This document shows, piece by piece, positions 41,927 to 50,982 of a stretch of DNA of 64,000 nucleotides. This DNA comes from Sphingomonas sp. Leaf67. GTDB taxonomy: Bacteria; Pseudomonadota; Alphaproteobacteria; Sphingomonadales; Sphingomonadaceae. The position numbers were made by a program, and so were the translations under genes. Under the pieces are notes generated by a model, which did not search any database, had not been told where the DNA came from, and saw only the letters and a program-made list of their open reading frames with translations. Within the stretch, counting starts at the first letter, position 1; each line of letters opens with the position of its first letter. The stretch is from contig NZ_LMLP01000022.1 of the NCBI RefSeq assembly GCF_001421965.1, positions 62,001-126,000 on the forward strand. The letters run 5' to 3'.

Positions 41927-44535
41927 TTGGCGGCTCCCAGCGTTTGCAGGCGCAGCGCCTTTTTCAGCGCGCCGGCCGATGCCTTGCCCTCGATCGTCAC
42001 CGTCACGCTTTCGCCGGGCAACAGGTCGAGGAAATTGTCCGACGCCTGCACGTCGAGCGTCCCGAAGCCGATCCACAGCGCGCGGGCGAGGCGCCTAGCG
42101 GTGACGGTCAGCGTCGGCTTGCCATCGACCATCGACCAACGGGTCGTTAGGCCCGGATCGGGCAGGTCCATCGCCTTTTCCGGCAGCGCCGACACCAAAG
42201 CGCGCGAGGTCGGCTGACCATCGACCAGCAGTTCGAACACCGCGAAGCTGCGCTTGGGATCGGCACCCTTGAACAGGTCGGCGTCGGTCAGCGTGGCGAT
42301 TTTCGTCGACGACAGCGCCGGCAGTTGCACCGCGCGTTCGAACTGGTTGGCGACGCGGCCATCGACATCGATCGTCCGCACCCGCCAGCGCGCGGTGACC
42401 GGCCGGGTCGCGTCGGAGATCAGCGCGACCTCGGTCGGGCCATCGGCCTTGCGCGCCGCCGAGATGGCGAGCGGGGCGAAGAACCGGCGGGCGGCGAAGT
42501 GCAGCGCCTTCCACCGGCCATAATAATCGATGCTCGACCATGACGCGCCGGGCCACACGTCGTTCAACTGCCAATAGAGCGTGCCGCTGGTCACCGGGCG
42601 GCAGGCGCGGTGGTGGAGCGCGCCCAGCTGGATGCCGTCGGCCTGCATCACCTGACTGAGATAGACGAAGTCGGCGAAGTCGCGCGGCTCGCGGTACCGC
42701 ATCCGGATATAGTCGAGCAGGCGGCCTTGGCCTTCGCCCTTCAGGAATTTCTGATGCGCCTTCATCACCGGCGCTTCGATCCCGTAGTCGGCGGGTTTGG
42801 CGAACTTCGCGATGGTCGCCATGTCGGGCATCGCCTGCAGCCCATATTCGGACATGAAGCGCGGGCAGCTGTCGAGGTACGCGGTGGCGGGCTTCTTGCC
42901 GCCCCACACGTCCCAATAATGGCGGTCGCCATTGCCGTCCTGATCAGGCTTGCCCTCGTAATTGGCGCTTGGGCTGCCGGGCCAGTACGGCACGTCGAAG
43001 TCGCGGCGTTCGGCGGCATCGCGCAGGACGCGGTCGAACAGGATCGCCATGCCGACGCCGACGCGTTCCTGTTCGTCGGCCCCGACGCGCTTCTTGAAGG
43101 CGGTGCGGTCGCTCCAGCCCTCCCAGCCCGACAGCACTTCGTTATTGCCCGACCACAACACGATCGAGGGGTGCGCCTGTACCCGGTCGACCTGTTCCTC
43201 GGCCTCGATCTTCACGCTCTCGCGATACTCGGGGTCATAAGGGGTGATCGCGCCGCCGAACATGAAGTCGGACCAGATCATCAGCCCCAGCCGGTCGGCG
43301 GTGTCGAAGAAGCTGTCGGGCAGGTACATGCCGCCGCCCCAGATGCGCAGCATGTTCATGTTCGCCGCCTGTGCGTCACCCATGATCTTGCGCATATAGG
43401 CGTCGGTGACGCGCGGGCCGAAGCTGTCGAACGGAATCAGGTTCGCGCCCTTGGCAAAGACGGGCACACCATTGATCCTGAACAGGAAGCCGCGACCGAT
43501 CGCGTCCTTCTCCCGCACCAGTTCGACGGTGCGGATGCCGGTCGAGCGTTGCTGGCTGTCGACCAGTTCGCCGTCGAGCCGGGTTTCGGTGGCGACGGTG
43601 TAGAGCGGCTGCGCGCCATAGCCGGCGGGATACCACAGCTTCGGGTTGGCGATGGCAACGGGTACGCTGACCCGGTTCTCACCCGCCGTGACCGCGACGG
43701 TGCGGGTTGCGCGGACCTTGCTGCCGTCGGGCGCGGTGACGATCGCGTCGACCTGCACGGTCGCGTCGCGATCGGCGATCAGGGTCACGTCGGCGGACAG
43801 GCGCGCCTCGGCCGGGGTCACCGCCTCCTGCTGGACGCGCAAGGTATCGATGCGGACATCGTCCCACGCATCGACCTGTACTGCGCCATTGGGGCCGACG
43901 TTGATGATGCGGGGACCCCAGTCCCAGCCATAATGGTATTTGGGCTTGCGAATATAGGGCGAGGTCTGCCGCGCCTCGGGCTCGTCGCCCGCGGTCGAAT
44001 CATATTCGCCGGGCAGGGGGTTCTCGATCTTCGCGACCATCGGTTTCAGCACGCCGAGCGGCGATTTGAAGGCGATGCGGATTTCGTTCGCGCCGGCCTT
44101 GAGCAGCGGCTTGGCATCGGCGCGCCAGCGGCGATGGGCATTGTCGGCGGCGAGCAGCTTGGTGCCGTTGACGAACACCTCGGCAAAGGTGTCGAGTCCG
44201 TCGAAGACCAGATCGACATGGTCGCGCGCGAGCAGCGCCCGCGTCGCGTTCAGGCGTCCGCGATAGTCCCAGTCGCTGCGCCCGACCCACTGGATCGTCG
44301 CCTCGTTCAGCCGGAGGAAGGGATCGGGCGTGATCTTCGCCGCGATCAGATCGGTCTGGACGTATCCCGGCACCCTGGCGGGCAGCCAGCGCGCGGCCTT
44401 CGGGTGCGCCTTCGCCGCCGGATCACCGGGGGCGAGGCGGACCTCCCAGCCCTTGTCGAGCGTCACCGTCTGGCGTGGGGCCGCCCCCAATGCGGCGGGG
44501 GCGGCGGCAAGCAACAGGAACAGGGCTGGCTTCAC
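41923..44535 (-). CDS. Exported GH2 beta-mannosidase
   Basis: This 870-residue enzyme starts at GTG 44535, overlapping the GH20 stop as GTGA. It has a signal peptide (KPALFLLLAAAPAALGAA). The sugar-binding, Ig-like and TIM-barrel domains follow the GH2 mannosidase pattern: LDKGWEVRLAPGD at the N-terminus and TIQWVGRSDWDYRGRL. The acid/base glutamate lies in IVLWSGNNEVLSGWEGW and the nucleophile glutamate in MSEYGLQAMPDM. NNEV rather than NEP is typical of beta-mannosidases. Its likely task is removing the single beta-1,4-mannose of the N-glycan core. It is second in the coupled glycosidase operon. Confidence 0.92.
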   Translation of the reverse strand: MKPALFLLLAAAPAALGAAPRQTVTLDKGWEVRLAPGDPAAKAHPKAARWLPARVPGYVQTDLIAAKITPDPFLRLNEATIQWVGRSDWDYRGRLNATRALLARDHVDLVFDGLDTFAEVFVNGTKLLAADNAHRRWRADAKPLLKAGANEIRIAFKSPLGVLKPMVAKIENPLPGEYDSTAGDEPEARQTSPYIRKPKYHYGWDWGPRIINVGPNGAVQVDAWDDVRIDTLRVQQEAVTPAEARLSADVTLIADRDATVQVDAIVTAPDGSKVRATRTVAVTAGENRVSVPVAIANPKLWYPAGYGAQPLYTVATETRLDGELVDSQQRSTGIRTVELVREKDAIGRGFLFRINGVPVFAKGANLIPFDSFGPRVTDAYMRKIMGDAQAANMNMLRIWGGGMYLPDSFFDTADRLGLMIWSDFMFGGAITPYDPEYRESVKIEAEEQVDRVQAHPSIVLWSGNNEVLSGWEGWSDRTAFKKRVGADEQERVGVGMAILFDRVLRDAAERRDFDVPYWPGSPSANYEGKPDQDGNGDRHYWDVWGGKKPATAYLDSCPRFMSEYGLQAMPDMATIAKFAKPADYGIEAPVMKAHQKFLKGEGQGRLLDYIRMRYREPRDFADFVYLSQVMQADGIQLGALHHRACRPVTSGTLYWQLNDVWPGASWSSIDYYGRWKALHFAARRFFAPLAISAARKADGPTEVALISDATRPVTARWRVRTIDVDGRVANQFERAVQLPALSSTKIATLTDADLFKGADPKRSFAVFELLVDGQPTSRALVSALPEKAMDLPDPGLTTRWSMVDGKPTLTVTARRLARALWIGFGTLDVQASDNFLDLLPGESVTVTIEGKASAGALKKALRLQTLGAAK

Positions 44536-46817
44536 TTGGACTCTTCCAGTTGCAGCGTGTCGACGGTGTAGAAGGGGTGCGACAGCGGCGAGGTGAATTG
44601 CAGGCACACATCCGCATCGCCCGCCTGTTTCGGGAAGCGGCCGGTGAAGTCGAAGCGGTTGGGTGCGGTGTCGGGGTCGGGGAGCGGGAAGGTGGCGGCC
44701 ACGGTACCGGCGCAGCCGCCGACGCGCATCACCAGTTCGCCATATTGCGTGACCGAATAATGCAGGCGGACCTTGCCCTCGTCATGCGCGAGGCCATAGT
44801 TGCGCGGCAGGCGCGCGACGGTGACCTTGAACGCCTGTGCGACGTCGAGCGGCATTTTCAGCGCCTGGGTACAGGTGTCGAACAGGTTGACGTTATAGGC
44901 CGGCGCATCGCCGCTCTGGCCCGAGACCAGCGGCACGCGGAGGCCCAGCGCCCCCTTGGGACACGCCACCATGTCGTTGCCGCCGGTCGCGCGCAGCAGC
45001 GCCGGACGGGTCGCGTCGAAGCGGCGCGGCACGGCGAGCGCATGACCGTCCTTCGCGAACGCCGTGGCCGTGACGACCTGACCCGGCTTCACCGCGATCG
45101 GCGCGGCATAGGCGCGCGAGCGGGCGGTCGGCTGGCTGCCGTCCACGGTGTAGCGGATCGTGCCGGCACCGGTCTGCGTGGCCATCGTCAGCTTGGGCAG
45201 CTTCTGCCGCAGCACATCGCCGTTCGTGCCGGACAGCGTGTAACCGACCGCGAAGGCCGCATCGGCGGCGGCGATCCCCTGCCGCTGATAGCGCAGCATC
45301 TGCGGCTGGAGGCGTTCGACGAACCCCTTGAAGTCGCGCTTGTCGCGCGGGCTCCACGTGAATTCGGCGATCGCCGACAGGCGCGGGAAGGTGGCGTGTT
45401 CCTTCTGCTTCGCCGTCGCCAGATATTCGGACCACGCATTGCCCTGCGCGCCCAGCACGTGCGCGGCGGCCTCCGCCGTCACGCCGGGGCGGACCGGTTC
45501 ATAGCCATAGACCATCTCCAGCGTCTGCAGCCCGATGCGGCCGGGCGGTTCGTCGCCGGCGGTCGACTGGATATTGTCGAGATACAAATTGGGGGCGGGC
45601 GACATGACGACGTCATGCCCCTTGTTCGCCGCCTCGACCGCGCCCGCCTCGCCGCGCCACGACATGACGGCGGCGCTGGTCGGGACGTCGCCTTCGAGGA
45701 TTTCGTCCCAGCCGATCAGTCGGCGGTTCTTGGACGCCAGATATTTGCCGAGTTCGGAGATCATCCAGCCCTGCATCTGGTTCTCGGTCTTGAGGCCCAG
45801 CGCCTGCATCTGCGCCTGCACTTCCGGCGATCGCTGCCACTGGTCCTTCACCGCCTCGTCGCCGCCGACATGGATGAACTGGCCGGGGAAGATGTCGAGC
45901 AGTTCGTCGAGGACGTTCTTGATGAAGGTCATGCTGCGCGGGGAGGGCGAGAACAGCCACGGATTGACGCCCCAGTCATGGCCGACCGGCGGGCGGTCGC
46001 CGAGCACGCCGACCTCTTCCGGATAGGCGGCGACCGCTGCCTGTGCATGGCCGGGCATGTCGATTTCGGGGACGATGGTGATGCCGCGTTCCGCCGCATA
46101 GGCGACCAGCTTGCGCAGTTCGTCCTGCGTGTAGAATCCGCCGACCTTCGGACCCGGAGCGCCGCCGGCGACGGGGGGCAAGCGGAACGCGCCGATCTCG
46201 GTCAGCTTCGGATAGCGCTTGATCTCGACCCGCCATCCCTGATCGTCCGACAGGTGCATGTGCAGCGTGTTGAGCTTTTGCGCGGCCATGGTGTCGACGA
46301 TCGGGTAGAGCGTGTCGATCGGCTGGAACGACCGCGTCACGTCGACCATCAGCCCGCGCCAGCGAAAGCGTGGGCTATCGTCGATGCTGGTCGCGGCCAC
46401 CCGGACCGGCTTGCCGAACGCGGTATCGGGACTGAGCAACTGGGCGACCGTCATCGCGCCCCAGATCAGGCCCCGGTCGCCGCTGGCGGTAATGGTGATG
46501 CCCTTTGGCGTGACGGTCAGGCGATAGGCTTCGTCACCGGTGATCGCCGCATCGCGGACGAAGCGGATCTTGCCGGTGGCAGCGGTCGTCAGCGTCAGTC
46601 CGCGATCGACCTTCACCCGATCGGTCAGCAGCCGTGCGGCGGTGGCGGCACCGGTATCGCCGGCCGGTACGGCGATGCCCGCGCCATCGGCAATGGTGAT
46701 CGTGCCCTTGGCCGGGGCGATCCGCGCGGGCAGGGGCAGGAGCGGGGCGGTCTGCGCATGGACCGGAGCGATGGTCGCGGTGGTCGCGGCAAGCGCCGCC
46801 CAGATCAAATGCTTCAC
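44532..46817 (-). CDS. Exported GH20 beta-N-acetylhexosaminidase
   Basis: This 761-residue enzyme has a signal peptide (KHLIWAALAATTATIAPVHAQ), a GH20b N-terminal domain and the catalytic TIM barrel beginning RFRWRGLMVDVTRSFQPIDTL. The catalytic Asp320-Glu321 pair lies in FIHVGGDEAVKDQW and uses substrate-assisted catalysis. The C-terminal about 150 residues form an additional beta-sandwich with several cysteines. The start codon is GTG at 46817, preceded by GGGGAG. It is the first gene of the six-gene glycosidase chain and releases terminal GlcNAc. The upstream spacer (46818-46956) contains the receptor-gene terminator. Confidence 0.93.
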   Translation of the reverse strand: MKHLIWAALAATTATIAPVHAQTAPLLPLPARIAPAKGTITIADGAGIAVPAGDTGAATAARLLTDRVKVDRGLTLTTAATGKIRFVRDAAITGDEAYRLTVTPKGITITASGDRGLIWGAMTVAQLLSPDTAFGKPVRVAATSIDDSPRFRWRGLMVDVTRSFQPIDTLYPIVDTMAAQKLNTLHMHLSDDQGWRVEIKRYPKLTEIGAFRLPPVAGGAPGPKVGGFYTQDELRKLVAYAAERGITIVPEIDMPGHAQAAVAAYPEEVGVLGDRPPVGHDWGVNPWLFSPSPRSMTFIKNVLDELLDIFPGQFIHVGGDEAVKDQWQRSPEVQAQMQALGLKTENQMQGWMISELGKYLASKNRRLIGWDEILEGDVPTSAAVMSWRGEAGAVEAANKGHDVVMSPAPNLYLDNIQSTAGDEPPGRIGLQTLEMVYGYEPVRPGVTAEAAAHVLGAQGNAWSEYLATAKQKEHATFPRLSAIAEFTWSPRDKRDFKGFVERLQPQMLRYQRQGIAAADAAFAVGYTLSGTNGDVLRQKLPKLTMATQTGAGTIRYTVDGSQPTARSRAYAAPIAVKPGQVVTATAFAKDGHALAVPRRFDATRPALLRATGGNDMVACPKGALGLRVPLVSGQSGDAPAYNVNLFDTCTQALKMPLDVAQAFKVTVARLPRNYGLAHDEGKVRLHYSVTQYGELVMRVGGCAGTVAATFPLPDPDTAPNRFDFTGRFPKQAGDADVCLQFTSPLSHPFYTVDTLQLEESK

Positions 46818-46880
46818 GCTGATACTCCCCTGTGGCTGGCACGCCGATTCGCTGTGCCCGGAACTCTAGCGGCCCGAACG

Positions 46881-46907
46881 AAAAAAGGCCCCGGCAAAGC
46901 CGGGGCC
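46881..46907 (-). terminator. Terminator between TonB receptor and glycosidase operon
   Basis: On the minus strand, a perfect 9-bp stem (GGCCCCGGC / GCCGGGGCC, 3-base loop) is followed by six T. It lies 50 bp after the receptor stop and 63 bp before the GH20 start. It could limit read-through from receptor to glycosidases. Confidence 0.85.
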
Positions 46908-46956
46908 TGTGACGAAGCGGGGGGCACGGGCCGCACCCCCCGTATCGCCGGCCCCC

Positions 46957-49731
46957 TTACATGCGGAAGGTGGCGCTGAGCGAGAATACACGACCGTTCT
47001 TGTAGATCGACGTCGGTGCGTCCGGCGTGCTGCTGTACTGATAGTAGGTTTCGTCGAGCAGGTTCGACGCCGCTGCCGTCAGGCCGATGCCTTCCGAGAT
47101 GGCGTAGCTGATCTGCGCGTCGAGCTGGCGATAGCGATCGGTATAGTCCGAGCTTGCCTGACGGCCGAAGCGGTAGAAATACTTCGAACGCCGGTTGTAG
47201 CTGACCCGCGCCTGGAACGGGCCTTCCTCGTAATAGGGGACGATCGTGAAGGTGTGCCGCGACAGGAAGGGCAGGCCGTTGGCGAACGGGGTTTCCGCAT
47301 CGGCAAAGGTGTAGCTGCCCTGCACGCCGAAGCCATAGGCGATGTTGGTGTTGCCCGACAGCGACATGCCGGTCACCGACGCCTTGCCGCCGTTGATCGG
47401 ACGCGAGATCGAATAGGTCAGCGTACGGCCGGTGACGCTGTTGGTGAACTCCACCCCGTCGTCCACCTGATTGCCGACGTAGTTCGAGATGTCGCGATAG
47501 AAGAACTCGCCCGACAGGAAGCTGGCCGGTGCGAAATACCACTCGGCCGACAGCCCGTAGTTGGTCGCGGCATAGGGCCTCAGGTCCGGATTGCCGCCGC
47601 TGCCCGAGCGGGTGGTGTCGTCGAGCGACAGCGAACCGGCCAGGTCGCCGTAGCGCGGACGCGCGATCACTTTCGCCGCGGAGGCGCGCAGCACCACGTC
47701 CTCACCCGCCTGGAAGATGACGTTGGCGGCGGGCAGGAAGCGCGTCTCGTCGTTATTGACCTTGGTCAGCGCGAACTGGCTGCTGCCGTTCACGGTGCTC
47801 TGGACGTAGAAGGTCGATGCGTCCGACGTGTTGACGACACGGCCGCCAAGGTTGCCGCGGAACTTGCCCAGCTCGAAGTTGGCCTGGATATAGCCCGCCG
47901 CGATCTTTTCGCGCACGCGCCAGTAATCGCCGCGCGACAGACCGCGATCGGCTGTGAAATTGCCATACTTCGTCAGCGCACTGAGAATGCCGTCCTTGTC
48001 GAGCGTGGCATAGGGCGTGCCGTTCCCCGACGTGCCGAGACCGTTGTACAGGTTCTTGTCCTGCACGTAGAAATCGAGATCGGCCAGCGTGTAGTTCTGG
48101 TTGGTGTAGACGGCGTTGCTGTAGGTCGTGTTGCCGTTCAGGTGCGAGGCATAACGGCCGCCGAACAGGATCGCCTTAAGCGGACCGAAGTCGACGTCGC
48201 GCTTCACATTCACTTCGCCGAAGATCTCGCTGTCGGTGGTGAAGCCCGACTGGAGCGGGATGCCGCCGATCTGGCGGCCGAAGAACCGGCGGCCGTCGGG
48301 TGCGGTGATGTTCTCACCGCCATTGGCGGTGAAGTTGCTCAGCCACTTGGTCGCATCGCTGGCCGGCGAGTTCCAGTTGACCTGCGTGTTGCGGCCGTTC
48401 GCCCCGGCGGTGAAGCCCTGCTGCGTACGGAAATCGAGCAGATATTCGGGGTCCTTGCCGCCGGTGGCGCGGGTGGCACCGAGGTTGCCGTTGATGGTCC
48501 ATTCGCCCGGCGTCCAGTCGACCAGCAACGATACCGAGTCGTTCTTCAGGCGGGTACGGCGATAATAGGTGTCGAGCTGGCCGGTCGATCCGGTGCCCGA
48601 CGTGATGCCGGTGAAGGTCGCCGAATCGACGATGCCCGGCTGGCCGTTCTGACCCGGAACGAAGGTCGCCGCGGTCATCCGCGATCCTTCGAAGCCATAG
48701 GTATATTCGGAATTCGACACGTTGTCGTAATTGCCGCGGATGATCAGCCCGGTGCCGGTCACGGTCAGGTTGTCGGTCGGCTTGGCCGAGACCGCGCCGC
48801 TGAAGCTGATGCGCTCGCGCTCCTGTTTGAAGAATTCGCGGGCGAGGAACGAGGCATAGCGCGACGCGCTGAATGCCGAGATGGTGGCGGCGGTGGGGCG
48901 CGAACCGTTGATGGTGGCACCCATCACCGCGCGACCGTCGGCACCATATTGGATCGGATTGCGCGAGCCGTCGGCATTGGTCGTGCTGAAGCTTTCGAGC
49001 AGCGCGGCACCGGTGCGGTACCAGTAGCTGGCGACGCCGGCGCGGCTCAGCTGTTCCTTGTCGTAGCTGACCGAGCCGAGGAAGCCGATCGTCTCGTCCT
49101 GGTTCTTCCAGCTGTACAGCGCCGAACCGCGGAAGCTGCCGCGCTTCGCACGGTCGTTATATTCGCCGCCGGCGGTCGCGGCGATCGTGTTCGACTTCAG
49201 CTCGAGCGGCTTGCGGGTGACGATGTCGACGGTGCCGCCGATGGCGCCTTCCTGAAGCCGGGCTTCGGGCGTCTTGTACAGGACGGCCTGGCTGATGATC
49301 GTCGGCGACAGCAGCGAGTAGTTGAACGAACGGCTCGACCGGTCGGACGGGTTGCCGCCCCAGTCGGCCGATGCGACCGAGTGGCCGTCGATGGTCACGC
49401 GGTTCAGCGCGGGTTCGGTGCCGGCGATCGAGAGCTGCTCGCCTTCGCCGAACTGGCGGTCGACGGTGACGCCGGGCAGGCGGGCGAGCGAGTCGGCGAT
49501 GTTGCTGTCGGGCAGCTTGCCCACGTCTTCGGCCGAGATGACGTCGACGATCGAATCGGCGCGCCGCTTGGTCGCGATCGAGTCGGCGATCGACTTGCGG
49601 ATGCCGGTGACGGTGATCGTGTCGTCTTCAGCCGTCGAGCTGGTCGGTGCGGGCGCTTCCTGCGCCAGTGCCGGCGTCGCCACAGCGACCAGCGCGGTGG
49701 AGGCTAGATATGCGAAACGCGAAAAAGCCAT
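46957..49731 (-). CDS. TonB-dependent outer-membrane receptor (first)
   Basis: This 924-residue outer-membrane transporter has a signal peptide (MAFSRFAYLASTALVAVATPALAQ). The TonB-box-like DDTITVTGIRKSI is followed by the plug domain (ADSIVDVISAEDVGKLPDSNIADSLARLPGVTVDRQ). A long beta-barrel ends in an aromatic residue-rich strand (..YKNGRVFSLSATFRM). The plug is of the type common in sphingomonads and caulobacters for carbohydrate substrates. The start at 49731 begins the signal peptide. It heads the glycosidase operon and diverges from the GntR gene; import of glycans or glycopeptides is inferred from context only. Confidence 0.92.
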   Translation of the reverse strand: MAFSRFAYLASTALVAVATPALAQEAPAPTSSTAEDDTITVTGIRKSIADSIATKRRADSIVDVISAEDVGKLPDSNIADSLARLPGVTVDRQFGEGEQLSIAGTEPALNRVTIDGHSVASADWGGNPSDRSSRSFNYSLLSPTIISQAVLYKTPEARLQEGAIGGTVDIVTRKPLELKSNTIAATAGGEYNDRAKRGSFRGSALYSWKNQDETIGFLGSVSYDKEQLSRAGVASYWYRTGAALLESFSTTNADGSRNPIQYGADGRAVMGATINGSRPTAATISAFSASRYASFLAREFFKQERERISFSGAVSAKPTDNLTVTGTGLIIRGNYDNVSNSEYTYGFEGSRMTAATFVPGQNGQPGIVDSATFTGITSGTGSTGQLDTYYRRTRLKNDSVSLLVDWTPGEWTINGNLGATRATGGKDPEYLLDFRTQQGFTAGANGRNTQVNWNSPASDATKWLSNFTANGGENITAPDGRRFFGRQIGGIPLQSGFTTDSEIFGEVNVKRDVDFGPLKAILFGGRYASHLNGNTTYSNAVYTNQNYTLADLDFYVQDKNLYNGLGTSGNGTPYATLDKDGILSALTKYGNFTADRGLSRGDYWRVREKIAAGYIQANFELGKFRGNLGGRVVNTSDASTFYVQSTVNGSSQFALTKVNNDETRFLPAANVIFQAGEDVVLRASAAKVIARPRYGDLAGSLSLDDTTRSGSGGNPDLRPYAATNYGLSAEWYFAPASFLSGEFFYRDISNYVGNQVDDGVEFTNSVTGRTLTYSISRPINGGKASVTGMSLSGNTNIAYGFGVQGSYTFADAETPFANGLPFLSRHTFTIVPYYEEGPFQARVSYNRRSKYFYRFGRQASSDYTDRYRQLDAQISYAISEGIGLTAAASNLLDETYYQYSSTPDAPTSIYKNGRVFSLSATFRM

Positions 49732-50213
49732 GGTCCCTACCCCTTCTATCCGGGCGCGAAATGCGCCCTCCCCGATTGGCCGCGACGGGCAGCGACGCCA
49801 TGCGTCACGCTCTGGTACTGCTTTGGTACCATGCAAGCTCGTTTTGGTCGGCCGCAATGTGACCAATCACAATCATAAAATCTACATAAAAATGAAAAAG
49901 ATCTACACTGGTGAGAAAATATGGCGCTAACGTTGCCTAAATCGGCTGGTTTACACCGTTTATTTCTCCAATGCGTAACATAGTTACAAAAATGCTGGCG
50001 GTCAGGTGAACTGTATACACTGGCAGGTAGTAGCGAAACAGCGGTACGGCATAGTGCCAATGATGATACGGCAATGGCGGATAGCCCGTTTCCACCGGTA
50101 TTCTTGGCGCTCACGTGCACTTGCGTAGTACCAAAAACATACCTATCACGGCGATTGTGATCCTCCAGACCGCCCCTTACGTTGATCGCTCGATGAGTTC
50201 GAAGGGCGTGGTC
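49732..50213. promoter_or_regulatory. AT-rich divergent control region with palindromes
   Basis: The 482-bp spacer between the receptor and GntR genes is noticeably richer in A and T than its surroundings (especially 49850-50060). It contains TGGTACTG-N3-TGGTACCA (49813-49831) and a solo AGTACCA (50127-50133), the reverse complement of TGGTACT. It also has palindromes GTAAC-ATA-GTTAC (49975-49987) and TGTATACA (50012-50019), and a repeated ATCTACA (near 49882 and 49908). These are candidate binding sites for the adjacent GntR regulator and other factors. No promoter could be fixed with confidence, and no gene was seen inside. Confidence 0.5.
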
Positions 50214-50951
50214 ATGGAATTTTCAGATCGGGTCGGCCGGTTGCGCGACGATGCGCATGCGCCGCTCTATGTGCAGCTGCAGCAGCTGGTTCGAACCGCG
50301 ATCGAGCGGAAGATCCTGCAACAGGATGATGCGATCCCGCCCGAACGCGAACTGGCCGTGGAATATGACGTGTCGCGCATCACCGTGCGCAAGGCGATCG
50401 AGGGGCTGGCCAAGGAAGGTCTGGTCGTGCGACGGCGCGGGGCGGGGACGTTCGTCGCGGCGCGGGTCGACAAGAGTTTTTCGAAGCTGTCCTCCTTTTC
50501 GGAGGATATGGTCGCGCGCGGCCGCGTGCCCAGCAGTGCGTGGGTGTCGAAATCGACCGGGCTGGTAACGCCCGAGGAATCGATGTCGCTGGGGCTGTCG
50601 CCCGGCGCGCCGGTCTATCGGTTTCAGCGGATGCGCTATGCCGACGACGTGCCGATGGCGGTCGAATATGCGACCATCGCCGGCAATTGCCTGCCCGGCG
50701 TTGATGCGGTCGGCGACTCGCTCTATGCCGCGCTGGAGGCGGCGGGATCGCGGCCGGTGCGCGCGTTGCAGCGGCTGCGCGCTATGGCGTTTCCCGTCGA
50801 ACAGGCACGCCGGCTGGGGGTCGAGACCGGCCATGCGGGGTTGTTCATCGAACGGCGCGGGTTTCTGGCCGATGGCGACACGGTCGAATTCACCCAGTCC
50901 TATTATCGTGGCGACGCGTACGACGTGGTCGCCGAACTCAACGCAAGCTGA
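50214..50951 (+). CDS. GntR/HutC-type regulator with UTRA domain (NagR/NagQ-like)
   Basis: This 245-residue transcription factor has an N-terminal winged helix (APLYVQLQQLVRTAIERKIL.. PPERELAVEYDVSRITVRKAI) and a UTRA ligand-binding domain (about residues 90-240). In homologous NagR/DasR proteins UTRA binds GlcNAc-6-P or GlcN-6-P. The start at 50214 follows GAAGGG; an in-frame ATG at 50193 is an alternative. It is the first gene of the GlcNAc catabolic operon, 31 bp before the SIS-domain gene, and diverges from the receptor, so it plausibly represses both directions. Confidence 0.9.
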   Translation: MEFSDRVGRLRDDAHAPLYVQLQQLVRTAIERKILQQDDAIPPERELAVEYDVSRITVRKAIEGLAKEGLVVRRRGAGTFVAARVDKSFSKLSSFSEDMVARGRVPSSAWVSKSTGLVTPEESMSLGLSPGAPVYRFQRMRYADDVPMAVEYATIAGNCLPGVDAVGDSLYAALEAAGSRPVRALQRLRAMAFPVEQARRLGVETGHAGLFIERRGFLADGDTVEFTQSYYRGDAYDVVAELNAS

Positions 50952-50982
50952 TCCGGCACAGGCCGGCACCAAGAAGGGGTTC

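Noticed and set aside
49813..49831. Definite NagR/NagQ operator
   Set aside because: The TGGTAC repeats look operator-like, but I could not match them to a verified consensus, so they are reported only as candidates.
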